A DNA stretch of 64,000 nucleotides from Pseudomonas viridiflava (GCF_900591205.1 NZ_UUPU01000102.1:1-64000), one strand, 5' to 3'; counted from the first letter of the stretch, positions 43,875-52,408 are shown. Notes: generated by a model not told the origin, from the sequence alone. Made by a program: numbers and translations.

Positions 43875-44645
43875 ATGAATCAGTTGTCGGAGCATAAGCA
43901 CAACGAAGTCGCCAGTTATTCAGCGCAATATTCGGCGGATTTTGTCGAGCGTTGGGACGAGTTGATTGATTGGGAAAAGAGAAAGGCCGGGGAGGGCGGC
44001 TTTTTCGAAAAGCTGCTGCGCGAACATGGCGTGCGCTCGGTGATCGACGTGTCGACGGGCAGCGGCTTCCATGCGGTGCAGCTCAAGCAAGCGGGGTTTG
44101 AGGTGGTCGCCACCGACGGCAGCAGCACCATGCTGACCAAGGCGCGGGCGAACTTTCGCGAGCGCAGCCTGGACATCGAGTCGCACTACATGGACTGGCT
44201 GGCGCTCGACCCGACCGTTCTTGGGCGGTTCGATGCCGTAGTGTGCCTGGGCAGTTCGCTGTGCCATGTATTTGCCGCGCACGACCGGTTGAGGGTGCTG
44301 GAAAAGTTCAGGGCGTTGCTCAAGCCGGGGGGGCTGCTGATTGTGGATCAACGCAACTTTTTTGCGATTCGCGCCGGCAAGTTCAAGGCCAGCGGTAATT
44401 ACTATTACTGCGGCACCAACGCGTCGGTCAGCCTCGGGCAGGTTGATCAGCACCTGTGTGAGTTCATCTACACCTTTGATAATGCGCAACAGTATCGGCT
44501 GAAGGTGTACCCGTTACTGCCAGGTGAGTTGGCCACGCAGATTCTCGCGTCCGGGTTCTCGGCCCATGAAAGTTACGGTGATTTCCAGCGTGACTACGAC
44601 ATGATGGAGTGTGATTTTGTCATCCACACCGCGCGCGCCACATAG
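43875..44645 (+). CDS. Glycine-N-methyltransferase-like SAM methyltransferase
   Basis: The 256-residue protein is strikingly like bacterial glycine/sarcosine N-methyltransferases. VERWDELIDWEKRKAGEGGFF, IDVSTGSGFHAVQLKQAGFEVVATDGSSTML (SAM motifs I-II), VVCLGSSLCHVF, LLIVDQRNFFAI, NYYYCG and SYGDFQRDYD all occur in the family order. It should methylate an amino group using S-adenosylmethionine. A glycine-betaine pathway partner (dimethylglycine methyltransferase) is absent, so a pathway-specific amine is more likely than osmolyte synthesis. The ATG at 43875 follows the previous stop by seven bases. Confidence 0.85.
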   Translation: MNQLSEHKHNEVASYSAQYSADFVERWDELIDWEKRKAGEGGFFEKLLREHGVRSVIDVSTGSGFHAVQLKQAGFEVVATDGSSTMLTKARANFRERSLDIESHYMDWLALDPTVLGRFDAVVCLGSSLCHVFAAHDRLRVLEKFRALLKPGGLLIVDQRNFFAIRAGKFKASGNYYYCGTNASVSLGQVDQHLCEFIYTFDNAQQYRLKVYPLLPGELATQILASGFSAHESYGDFQRDYDMMECDFVIHTARAT

Positions 44646-44655
44646 GGGGCAGACC

Positions 44656-45885
44656 ATGAGCACACTCGTACAAAGCACCCCGCGCACACTCGACAGTGTG
44701 GTGCTGGCGGTGGTGTTGACCGGCTTTGTGGCCAGCACCTATGGGTTCGGCGTTTATCTGTTCGCCAACCTGGTGGTGGACATGCGCCGGGACATCGGCT
44801 TCGACTACACCACGGTGGGCGTGATCACCGGCGGCGCGCAGATCGGCTTCCTGCTGTTTTCGTCGGTTACCAGCTATATCAGCCGCTTTCTCGAGGGCTG
44901 GAAAATCAGCCTGGTGTCCACGGTGATGACGTCTCTGGCGTTGCTGGGGCTGAGTGTCAGCGACAACATCTGGTTATCCGGGGCACTCTTGATTCTGCTC
45001 GGCGGCTGCTCCGCTTCGGTGTACATCCCGCTGGCGGAAATCGTCACCAAGGGCTTCAGCCCGGGTAACCGCTCACGGGTCATGGGGCTGATTTCCAGTG
45101 GCACCAGCTATGGCGTGTTTATCAATGGCTTGCTGGTGTCGTTTCTGACCCTGCATGGCGGCTGGCGCTCGATCTGGCTAACGGCCGGCCTGATATCGGT
45201 GGCGTTATGCGTGGTCGCCTGGTTTTTGTTGCGCAGCATGGCGGCGGGCCAGGACGTCGGGTTTTCCGGGGCGCGCTCGACTGCAGTTGGCAGCGACAAA
45301 CCCTGGCTGAGCCGCTCGCTTTATCTGACCTGGGCCATCGCTTTTCTCAATGGGATGGCGCTGTTGCCGTTCCAGACTTACCTGGCGCCGTTCCTTCGCG
45401 ATGAGTTGGGCGTGTCGGTGCAAGACACCGGGTTTATCTGGACCACTATCGGCGCCGTGGGCATGGCCTCGGGTTTTCTGGTGGGGTGGATTGCCGACAA
45501 GGTGGGTGTCAGGGCGTCGTTGGCGATGTGCTTTTTGAGCGCGGGTCTGGCCGCGGCCTTGGTGTTCAGCTTCAACAGCATTGCGCTGTTCTACCTGGCG
45601 GCGTTTTTGTTTGCGCTGGCGTTTTATCCGATCTTCGGGCTCGTCCCCAGTTACATCGGGCAAATTGTGCCGGTCAACCGCCTGACCCAGGCATTTGGCA
45701 TTGCCAATGTATTGATTGGCCTCGGGGGCGTCTGCGGTAACTTCCTGGGCGGTTATTCCAAGGACTTGACCGGGTCGTTCGCGACGGTCTACTGGGTGGT
45801 TGCGCTGTTGCTGTTCGTGCAATGCGTGATGGTCTTCATGTTGGGTAAACAGCCGGTTTCAGTGACGCAGGAGCAGCAGCCATGA
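44656..45885 (+). CDS. MFS transporter of the sulfur/N-methyl operon
   Basis: The 409-residue major facilitator has 12 hydrophobic segments, with the family loop between TM2 and TM3 degenerate (SYISRFLEGWKISLVS) and a TM8-9 loop GWIADKVGVRAS retaining the conserved G-x3-D-x2-G. Its position suggests it exports the product or imports a precursor. It starts ten bases after the methyltransferase stop with a GGGGG-type site and overlaps the APS kinase by ATGA. Substrate is unknown. Confidence 0.9.
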   Translation: MSTLVQSTPRTLDSVVLAVVLTGFVASTYGFGVYLFANLVVDMRRDIGFDYTTVGVITGGAQIGFLLFSSVTSYISRFLEGWKISLVSTVMTSLALLGLSVSDNIWLSGALLILLGGCSASVYIPLAEIVTKGFSPGNRSRVMGLISSGTSYGVFINGLLVSFLTLHGGWRSIWLTAGLISVALCVVAWFLLRSMAAGQDVGFSGARSTAVGSDKPWLSRSLYLTWAIAFLNGMALLPFQTYLAPFLRDELGVSVQDTGFIWTTIGAVGMASGFLVGWIADKVGVRASLAMCFLSAGLAAALVFSFNSIALFYLAAFLFALAFYPIFGLVPSYIGQIVPVNRLTQAFGIANVLIGLGGVCGNFLGGYSKDLTGSFATVYWVVALLLFVQCVMVFMLGKQPVSVTQEQQP

Positions 45886-46496
45886 GTTACTTTGCGCAAA
45901 GCCAAAACCCGAATCTGCATGCGTTTGCGTTCAGCCATCTACGCGCCGAACACCTGCGCATGAAGCAAAAGCCGCTGGTTATCTGGATGACCGGTATCTC
46001 CGCGTCCGGCAAGTCGACCATCGCGGATGCTTTGGATATCGCCCTGCAGGCCCAAGGCCGGTTCACCAGCATTATTGACGGTGATTCGGTGCGCGGCGGG
46101 CTGTGTCGGGACCTGGGTTTCACCGACGGCGACCGCGATGAGAATATTCGGCGGGTCGCCGAAGTTGCACGCTTGATGCTGGAGGCGGGGTTGATCGTGA
46201 TCGTCGCGCTGATCTCGCCGTCAGCGGCCAGCCGACATTACGCACGCTCGATCATCGGCAATGAGTTTTTTGTTGAAGTGCATGTGGATGCCCCGTTGGC
46301 AACGGCCGAGCAACGCGATCCCAAAGGCTTGTATAAAAAAGCCCGTGCGGGGCTGATCAAAAACTTCACCGGCATCGACTCCAACTACGACCTGCCGGTC
46401 TTTCCGGAAGTGCACTTGAATACCCAGGCGTTGACGGTGGAACAGTCCGTGGAGACGATCCTTGAGTGGGTTGCGCGTAACGACGAGCACACTTAG
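45882..46496 (+). CDS. cysC: Adenylylsulfate (APS) kinase
   Basis: The 204-residue protein phosphorylates APS to PAPS. Walker A is GISASGKST (residues 38-46). DGDSVRGGLCRDLGFTDGDRDENIRRVAEVARLMLEAG, ALISPSAASR and RDPKGLYKKARAGLIKNFTGIDSNYD follow in the order found in E. coli CysC. It is a stand-alone CysC without CysD/CysN next to it, so it must use APS from the housekeeping sulfurylase. Its place in the operon with a sulfotransferase suggests a dedicated PAPS supply. The ATG overlaps the MFS stop. Confidence 0.95.
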   Translation: MSYFAQSQNPNLHAFAFSHLRAEHLRMKQKPLVIWMTGISASGKSTIADALDIALQAQGRFTSIIDGDSVRGGLCRDLGFTDGDRDENIRRVAEVARLMLEAGLIVIVALISPSAASRHYARSIIGNEFFVEVHVDAPLATAEQRDPKGLYKKARAGLIKNFTGIDSNYDLPVFPEVHLNTQALTVEQSVETILEWVARNDEHT

Positions 46497-46592
46497 CCGT
46501 TGGTCTTTGCGTCGGTTTGGCAATGTCTGCAACTCTGGAAAACAAGGTACTCTGCGCCATCGCCGCAAGACCGCGTTGACTAAGGAGCAGGC

Positions 46593-47237
46593 ATGACGCA
46601 CTTTACGGGCACTGCAAAATCCATCCGTTTGATTGGCGGGGCCCGGGTATTGGACTTTATCAATACCACCAATGGCCGGCGCCCTGGCACTGCACTCAAG
46701 GTCAGGGAAGAACGCCTCACCAGTTTTCAGTTCTTCTTTGAATGGGCGTTACATGTGTCGTTAATCTCCGCCCAGGAGTTTGATGCGTACAAGCCCATGG
46801 TGTTTGAGTCACCTATTCCCTATCAGCCGAACCTGGAGGCCATTATTGCGTTCCGCGAATGCCTCTACAGAGCGTTCTACCCGATGTCATTGAATCGGGC
46901 CGCGCCTGATGAGGCGTTGCAGCAGATCAACCACGCATTCCAACAAGGCGTCGCCTGGCGAATATTGCGCTCGGTCAATGGCAGGCCCGCCTGGGATTGG
47001 CTCCCCTGCACCTCGGCGCAGGAATTGACCACCCTGCTGATGGGGCGCCTGGCGATTGAGGCCACGCAATTGCTGGTGTCCGGCGATCTTCAGGCGTTGA
47101 GGAGTTGCAGCGCCACCGACTGCGATTGGGTGTTTCTCGATATCTCCAAGAACAAACAGCGCAAATGGTGCCAGATGAGCGTATGCGGCAGCCGGGAGAA
47201 ACTGAGCCGCCTCAAGCAGGTGGCCGGCCAGCCATAA
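46593..47237 (+). CDS. CGNR zinc-finger (ABATE-domain) transcriptional regulator
   Basis: The 214-residue protein has the N-terminal ABATE/DUF1470 domain (GARVLDFINTTNGRRPG) and the C-terminal CGNR zinc finger: LRSCSATDCDWVFLDISKNKQRKWCQMSVCGSREKLSR, with CGSR in place of CGNR. These proteins are predicted stress-type DNA-binding regulators. It follows the operon by 97 bases on the same strand and may regulate it, or simply be next door. An AAGGAG site precedes the ATG. Confidence 0.87.
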   Translation: MTHFTGTAKSIRLIGGARVLDFINTTNGRRPGTALKVREERLTSFQFFFEWALHVSLISAQEFDAYKPMVFESPIPYQPNLEAIIAFRECLYRAFYPMSLNRAAPDEALQQINHAFQQGVAWRILRSVNGRPAWDWLPCTSAQELTTLLMGRLAIEATQLLVSGDLQALRSCSATDCDWVFLDISKNKQRKWCQMSVCGSREKLSRLKQVAGQP

Positions 47238-47280
47238 TTACCGCGCAACCGCAGCGGCGACGGGTAGTAATTGCTCCCCT

Positions 47281-47303
47281 TAATAGGAAGCATTACTATT
47301 CAC
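47281..47303 (+). promoter_or_regulatory. Possible Fur-like site upstream of the second FecI gene
   Basis: TAATAGGAAGCATTACTATT has the same AAGCATT-x2-x-ATTC pattern as the site before the first FecI gene (AAGCATTCTCATTC). It also forms part of an imperfect inverted repeat with AGTAATTGCT at 47264. Either a Fur site or a hairpin after the CGNR gene is possible. Confidence 0.35.
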
Positions 47304-47328
47304 GCCCCGCCTTCCCAGTGCTTCCGCG

Positions 47329-47829
47329 ATGACCCCTCAGCCGCCCCGCAGAACAGGCTTTTTCCAGCACTACGAAGAGTTGATCGGAACCTGGACGCGC
47401 CGCCTGAGAAACCGTCAGCAGGCTGAGGACCTGGCCCATGACACCTTTGTACGGGTGCTTGAGTCAAAATCCATTGATATCGCGCAACCGCGCGCATATT
47501 TGCATCAAACCGCACGCAATATTGCGGTGGATGCCTATCGACGCGAAGACCGTCGTGAAGCCATGGCTCTAGCAACCTGTGATCAGCGCTCGCCCGACAG
47601 CGGCGACCCGGAGCACTTCATGCACGCGATCCAGTTGGCGGACTCCATCGAACGGGCCCTGGCCGAATTGCCGCTCAACTGCCGCAAGATTTTCATCTGG
47701 CAGAAAATCGAGGGTCTGACCCAACAGGAAATCGCCGAGCGCCTGGGCTTGTCTAAAAACATGGTGGAAAAGTATATGATCCGCACCCTGCGGCATCTAC
47801 GCGACCGCCTGGACGCGATGGCCCCATGA
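47329..47829 (+). CDS. FecI-like ECF sigma factor (second system)
   Basis: The 166-residue iron-starvation sigma factor has region 2 NRQQAEDLAHDTFVRVLESKS and region 4 GLTQQEIAERLGLSKNMVEKYMIRTLRHLRDRL. It should activate the FecA-like receptor gene downstream. Its stop overlaps an ATG of the FecR frame. Little ribosome-binding sequence is visible at the ATG chosen, which nevertheless begins at the usual point of the family. Confidence 0.93.
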   Translation: MTPQPPRRTGFFQHYEELIGTWTRRLRNRQQAEDLAHDTFVRVLESKSIDIAQPRAYLHQTARNIAVDAYRREDRREAMALATCDQRSPDSGDPEHFMHAIQLADSIERALAELPLNCRKIFIWQKIEGLTQQEIAERLGLSKNMVEKYMIRTLRHLRDRLDAMAP

Positions 47830-47858
47830 CCCATGCCCGCTTTGAAACAGGACCTTCC

Positions 47859-48812
47859 ATGATGGATAGCCGCACTCGCGACGAAGCCGCGCACTGGTTT
47901 GTACGCCTGCAGGACGCCGACTTGAGCAGCGCCGAGCGCGAGCAGTTCGACGCATGGCGTAAGGAGCAACCCGAACACCAATATGAGTTCGATGTGCTGC
48001 AAGGCATGTGGAGTGCCGCCGACCTGGTGCCCAAGGCCCGCCTGGAGGCACTTTGCGAAGCGCCGGCCGAGCGCCCCAAACGCCGTGCGCTGTTGCGTTA
48101 CGCGGTGGCGGCCAGTGTGGTCGCCGTGGCCCTGGGGCTGGGCCTGTTCAGTGGTTTCGATCAGCCCAAACCGTATACCGCCGAGTTCAGCACCCGCCTG
48201 GGGGAACATCGCCAGGTGACGCTGCCCGATGGTTCGGTGATGGACCTCAACAGCCGCAGCCGCGTTGCGGTGCACTATGAAAAAGGCCGACGTGGTGTAG
48301 AGCTTCAGCAGGGTGAGGCGATGTTCAGCGTCGAGCACGACACCCGCCGGCCGTTTGTGGTGGCGGCCGGGGCAGGGCAGGTGACGGTCACCGGCACACG
48401 CTTTGATGTACGCCGCGATGACGACCAGACCCGCGTGGTGGTCGAGGCCGGCACTGTGAAGGTGCAAGGCCGTTCGCCGGATGAAGTGGTGACCCTGACG
48501 GCGGGCCGCGGCACTCATGTCGACAGCCAGGGCCTGGTGGCCACGGCCTACGCCGTGAACGCCGAGGAGCTGACGGCCTGGCGCACCGGTAAGTTGGTCT
48601 TCAATAACGCTTCGCTGGGGGAGGTGGCCCGGGAGGTCTCGCGTTATCGCGAGCAACCGTTGCGGGTCAGTACGCCGGCGGTCGGCAACCTGCGCCTGAC
48701 CAGTGTGTTCAAGGCCAACGACACCGACGCCTTGCTCAAGGCCCTGCCACATATCCTGCCGGTGGCGTTGCGCACCTTGCCGGACGGCAGTCAGGAAATT
48801 ATTTCACGCTGA
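47859..48812 (+). CDS. FecR-family anti-sigma factor (second system)
   Basis: The 317-residue transducer has a DUF4880 N-terminus (TRDEAAHWFVRLQDADLSSAEREQFDAWRKEQPEHQ), one membrane segment at about residues 85-105 (LLRYAVAASVVAVALGLGLFSGF) and a FecR domain (TRLGEHRQVTLPDGSVMDLNSRSRVAV; VTVTGTRFDVRRDD). I chose the ATG at 47859, which has AGGA six bases before it; an ATG at 47826 in frame overlaps the sigma stop and is an alternative. It passes the receptor signal to the sigma factor encoded upstream. Confidence 0.92.
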   Translation: MMDSRTRDEAAHWFVRLQDADLSSAEREQFDAWRKEQPEHQYEFDVLQGMWSAADLVPKARLEALCEAPAERPKRRALLRYAVAASVVAVALGLGLFSGFDQPKPYTAEFSTRLGEHRQVTLPDGSVMDLNSRSRVAVHYEKGRRGVELQQGEAMFSVEHDTRRPFVVAAGAGQVTVTGTRFDVRRDDDQTRVVVEAGTVKVQGRSPDEVVTLTAGRGTHVDSQGLVATAYAVNAEELTAWRTGKLVFNNASLGEVAREVSRYREQPLRVSTPAVGNLRLTSVFKANDTDALLKALPHILPVALRTLPDGSQEIISR

Positions 48813-48909
48813 CATTCAGGTTTTTTCCGCGCTCATCGTCTTCTCCTGCAACTGCAACTGGTTTGCATTAACAGCCGCATACTTTTGCGATCACAGGACT
48901 AGGTTCGAC

Positions 48910-51315
48910 GTGAAAAAACTTGCCGTCTACAACAATAAAATCTCCCGCTGGGCGCCGCTGGCCCTGGCGCTCGCCGTCAGTGCTGTGGTGCCGTCGGCCT
49001 ACGCCGCCGAGGGTATTCATATTCAGGCTCAGCCCCTGGGCGCGGCGTTGAGCCAACTGGGTCAGCAGACTTCGCTGCAAGTGTTCTTCAGCCCCGATAT
49101 GGTCGCGGGCAAGCAGGCGCCGGCGGTCGACGGCCACCTTTCCCCCGAACAAGCCCTGCGCCAGCTGCTGCAAGGCAGTGGCCTGGATTACCAGATCGAC
49201 GCCGGCTCGGTGACCCTGCGCCCTTTGAGCGGTGGCACTGGTGAAGCGGGTTCGCCTCTGGAACTGGGCGCTACCGACGTCAAGGTGGTCGGTGACTGGT
49301 TGGGCGATGCCAACGCCGAAGTGGTGCAGAACCACCCCGGCGCGCGTACGGTGATCCGTCGCGAAGCCATGGTGGAGCAGGGCGCGATGAACGTCGGTGA
49401 CGTGCTGCGCCGCGTGCCCGGTGTGCAGGTGCAGGAATCCAACGGCACCGGCGGCAGTGATATTTCCCTGAATGTCGGCGTTCGCGGCCTGACGTCGCGC
49501 CTGTCGCCACGCTCCACCGTGTTGATCGACGGCGTGCCGGCGGCGTTCGCGCCGTATGGCCAGCCGCAGCTGTCGATGGCGCCGATTTCCTCGGGCAATC
49601 TGGACAGCATCGACGTGGTGCGCGGCGCCGGCTCCGTGCGTTATGGACCGCAGAACGTCGGGGGCGTGATCAACTTCGTGACCCGCGCCATCCCCGAAAA
49701 ATTCTCCGGCGAAGTCGGCAGCACCCTGCAAACCTCCGCCCATGGCGGCTGGAAGCACATCGACAACGCGTTTATCGGCGGCACTGCCGACAACGGCATC
49801 GGCGCGGCGTTGCTCTACTCCGGGGTCAACGGCAACGGCTATCGCAACAGCAACAACGGCAACGACATCGACGATGTGATCTTCAAGACCCACTGGGCGC
49901 CGACCGATCAAGACGACTTCTCGCTGAACTTCCATTACTACGACGCCAGCGCCGACATGCCCGGCGGCTTGACCCAGAAGCAATTCGACGCCAACCCCTA
50001 CCAATCGGTACGCGACTGGGACAACTTCAGCGGCCGCCGCAAGGACGTGTCCTTCAAGTACATCCGCCAGATTGATGACCGTACCCAGGCCGAAGTGCTG
50101 ACTTACTATTCCGACAGCTTCCGTGGCAGCAACATCGCCAACCGCGACCTGAGGACCCTCGGTTCCTACCCGCGCACCTATTACACCTTTGGCATCGAGC
50201 CGCGGGTGTCCCATGTGTTCGACGTGGGGCCCAGCACCCAGGAAGTCAGCCTGGGTTATCGCTACCTCAAGGAAGGCATGCATGAGCAGGCCACCAGCCT
50301 GAGCCTGGTCAACAACGTACCGACACCGGTTGGCCGCAACGACGGCCACGTCTATCAGGACCGTACCGGGGGCACCGAAGCCAACGCCTTTTATGTCGAT
50401 AACAAAATTGATATCGGCAAGTGGACCATCACCCCGGGTATCCGTTTTGAAGACATCCGCACCGAATGGCACGACCGCCCGGTTATCCCCCTGACCGGCC
50501 CGCGCACCCTGGAAAAACGCCGCGAGATCCACAACAACGAGCCGCTGCCGGCGCTGAGCGTGATGTACCACGTGTCCGATGCCTGGAAACTGTTCGCCAA
50601 CTACGAGACCTCATTCGGCAGCCTGCAATACTTCCAGCTGGGCCAGGGCGGCACAGGTGACCAGACCGCCAATGGCCTGAACCCGGAAAAGGCCAAAACC
50701 TACGAGGTTGGCACGCGCTACAACGACAGCGTGTGGGGCGGCGAGCTGACGTTCTTCTACATCGACTTCTCGGATGAGCTGCAATACGTCAGTAACGATG
50801 TGGGTTGGACCAACCTCGGAGCCACCAAGCACACCGGTATCGAAGCGTCGGCCCACTACGACCTGTCCAACCTGGACCCACGTCTTGACGGCCTGAGCGC
50901 CAACGCAGGGTTCACCTACACCAAGGCTACCTCCGAAGGCGACGTGCCGTTCAAAGGCCGTGACCTGCCGCTGTACTCCCGTGAAGTGGCGACGCTGGGG
51001 CTGCGTTACGCTATCAACCACTGGACCCACAACCTGGATGTGTACGCCCAGTCCGGCCAGCGCGCACCGGGCACCACCAGCACCTATATCACCCAGGGCA
51101 CGGCGGATGGCCAGTTCGGCGATATCCCGGGCTATGTCTCCGTCAACGTGCGCAGTGGTTATGACTTTGGCGAGCAGTTGTCGAACCTCAAACTGGGGGT
51201 TGGCGTGAAAAACGTCTTTGACCAGCAGCACTACACGCGCTCCAGCGATAACAATGCCGGGTTGTACCTGGGTGAGCCGCGTACGTTCTTCGTACAGGCC
51301 AGCGTAGGTTTCTGA
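48910..51315 (+). CDS. fecA: FecA-like TonB-dependent receptor with signalling domain
   Basis: The 801-residue outer-membrane receptor has a signal peptide (LALALAVSAVVPSAYA), an STN signalling domain (IHIQAQPLGAALSQLGQQTSLQVFFSPDMVAGKQAP), a plug with VGDVLRRVPGVQVQESNG and DSIDVVRGAGSVRYGPQNVGGVINFVTR, and a barrel ending FVQASVGF. The plug and its RGLTSRLSPRSTVLIDGVP resemble Fe(III)-dicitrate receptor FecA, so ferric citrate is the best guess for ligand. The start is a GTG at 48910. The signalling domain and the FecI/FecR genes in front make a complete cell-surface signalling system. Confidence 0.92.
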   Translation: MKKLAVYNNKISRWAPLALALAVSAVVPSAYAAEGIHIQAQPLGAALSQLGQQTSLQVFFSPDMVAGKQAPAVDGHLSPEQALRQLLQGSGLDYQIDAGSVTLRPLSGGTGEAGSPLELGATDVKVVGDWLGDANAEVVQNHPGARTVIRREAMVEQGAMNVGDVLRRVPGVQVQESNGTGGSDISLNVGVRGLTSRLSPRSTVLIDGVPAAFAPYGQPQLSMAPISSGNLDSIDVVRGAGSVRYGPQNVGGVINFVTRAIPEKFSGEVGSTLQTSAHGGWKHIDNAFIGGTADNGIGAALLYSGVNGNGYRNSNNGNDIDDVIFKTHWAPTDQDDFSLNFHYYDASADMPGGLTQKQFDANPYQSVRDWDNFSGRRKDVSFKYIRQIDDRTQAEVLTYYSDSFRGSNIANRDLRTLGSYPRTYYTFGIEPRVSHVFDVGPSTQEVSLGYRYLKEGMHEQATSLSLVNNVPTPVGRNDGHVYQDRTGGTEANAFYVDNKIDIGKWTITPGIRFEDIRTEWHDRPVIPLTGPRTLEKRREIHNNEPLPALSVMYHVSDAWKLFANYETSFGSLQYFQLGQGGTGDQTANGLNPEKAKTYEVGTRYNDSVWGGELTFFYIDFSDELQYVSNDVGWTNLGATKHTGIEASAHYDLSNLDPRLDGLSANAGFTYTKATSEGDVPFKGRDLPLYSREVATLGLRYAINHWTHNLDVYAQSGQRAPGTTSTYITQGTADGQFGDIPGYVSVNVRSGYDFGEQLSNLKLGVGVKNVFDQQHYTRSSDNNAGLYLGEPRTFFVQASVGF

Positions 51316-51326
51316 TCCGTACCTGG

Positions 51327-51364
51327 TAAAAAAGTCGCAGCCCCTTCTGGAGGTGCGACTTTTC
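51327..51364 (+). terminator. Rho-independent terminator after fecA
   Basis: AAAAGTCGCA pairs with TGCGACTTTT over a 14-base loop (GCCCCTTCTGGAGG), 12 bases past the receptor stop. The poly-A before and the T-run after make it work on both strands. It separates the iron system from the hrp-box genes. Confidence 0.85.
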
Positions 51365-51406
51365 CTGTTTCCTACAGCTTTAAGGCGTATTTCTCCGTCC
51401 GAATCA

Positions 51407-51435
51407 GGAACTGATCACGACACAAGGGCCACACA
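51407..51435 (+). promoter_or_regulatory. hrp box 1 (HrpL/RspL-type ECF promoter)
   Basis: GGAACT (51407-51412), 16 bases, then CCACACA (51429-51435) fits the HrpL consensus GGAACY-N15/16-CCACNNA at every fixed position. It is 40 bases upstream of the next ATG. Confidence 0.8.
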
Positions 51436-51475
51436 GGGATAGCTGAAAATCGCGCCCACAGTAATGGAGAGACCT

Positions 51476-52399
51476 ATGTCGGTATCAATGCAGGACAACC
51501 CCGCATGTGCTTCATCCACCCCTGATCATGCTCACGGCAACGCCAGCGCCGGGAACCAGGCCCGTCCCTCGGCACCTGTCATGCCTGAGGCCAGGCACAC
51601 CCACGCTGCAAACGTGAGTTTCCATACTCACAACGCTCAGTCTGGCCCCGTGTTCGGTGGGCAGCCCACAGCCACAGACCCTCACAGCCACGCCTATCAG
51701 CCTCATTACGATGCACCTCTGACGCCGCGCTTCATGCATCAGCTCAAACATTTGCTGGCGCACTTGTTTGGCGGGCATCGGCCGCAACGCCCCGATTTCG
51801 CCAACCCGTACCCGATTGCACCGGGTAGGCCAGACCCGCAGTACTCATCGAAGAGCCCCAACGAGTTGACCAGGCAGTTGCGTAACAACTTCAGCGCTTT
51901 CCTGGACCCCAAGACCCCGGGCTTTGCCAGCCCCGCCAGTATTTATGCGATGGCCATCAAAGGCAGGTCCGCCGACCCCGTGATGAACGAGAATATTCGC
52001 CTGGCCAACGAGCTGCTGCGGCGTCCGGACCTGATCAAAGCTGTTGATCGGCAAGGCGCGACCGGAGCTTTGGACGGGCGGATCAGTCTGCAAGACCTGA
52101 ACGCAATTATCAGTTCCAACGACCCGTTCAAATACACCACCGACAAGCAGTTGGCCGCTGAGATGGACCATCATTTCGACCTGTTGAACGGCGGGCGCAC
52201 AGGGCAAGAATTGAGCTTCTCAGACCTGAGAACAATGGCCAAACTCAGCTTGACGGGGAACGCCGCCCAGAATCACCTGATCCAGTTGGCCAAGGAAGCG
52301 CTCAAGCGCGGCGAGGTGTTGAGAACCATGGACAACCTCAACGGCCGCGCCAATGACGGACGCATCAACCGGGAGGCGCTGCGCAGGCTGTCTATCTGA
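51476..52399 (+). CDS. Candidate type III secretion substrate A (DG-repeat protein)
   Basis: The 307-residue protein has no assigned family. The first 110 residues are polar, His/Pro/Ser/Ala-rich and probably disordered, fitting a type III signal (MSVSMQDNPACASSTPD). From about 130 on it is helical with two copies of a repeat: LANELLRRPDLIKAVDR then ALDGRISLQDLNAI (about 177-210), and LAKEALKRGEVLRTMDN then NDGRINREALRRL (about 271-305). The DG-x-I loop recalls EF-hands and the HrpF/NopX repeats. No signal peptide or membrane segment is seen. The ATG at 51476 has GGAGAG five bases before it; an ATG at 51464 is also in frame. Regulation by HrpL is predicted from the box upstream. Confidence 0.75.
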   Translation: MSVSMQDNPACASSTPDHAHGNASAGNQARPSAPVMPEARHTHAANVSFHTHNAQSGPVFGGQPTATDPHSHAYQPHYDAPLTPRFMHQLKHLLAHLFGGHRPQRPDFANPYPIAPGRPDPQYSSKSPNELTRQLRNNFSAFLDPKTPGFASPASIYAMAIKGRSADPVMNENIRLANELLRRPDLIKAVDRQGATGALDGRISLQDLNAIISSNDPFKYTTDKQLAAEMDHHFDLLNGGRTGQELSFSDLRTMAKLSLTGNAAQNHLIQLAKEALKRGEVLRTMDNLNGRANDGRINREALRRLSI

Positions 52400-52408
52400 T
52401 CGACACTC

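Noticed and set aside
43875..44645. Glycine-betaine biosynthesis as the role of the methyltransferase
   Set aside because: No second (dimethylglycine) methyltransferase or osmoregulatory gene is linked, and the operon context is biosynthetic with sulfation.
39383..46496. Reading the transaldolase operon as a sulfoglycolysis (sulfo-transaldolase) pathway
   Set aside because: The sulfolactaldehyde-handling and sulfoquinovose import/isomerase genes are absent, and an APS kinase points to sulfate activation rather than sulfonate catabolism.
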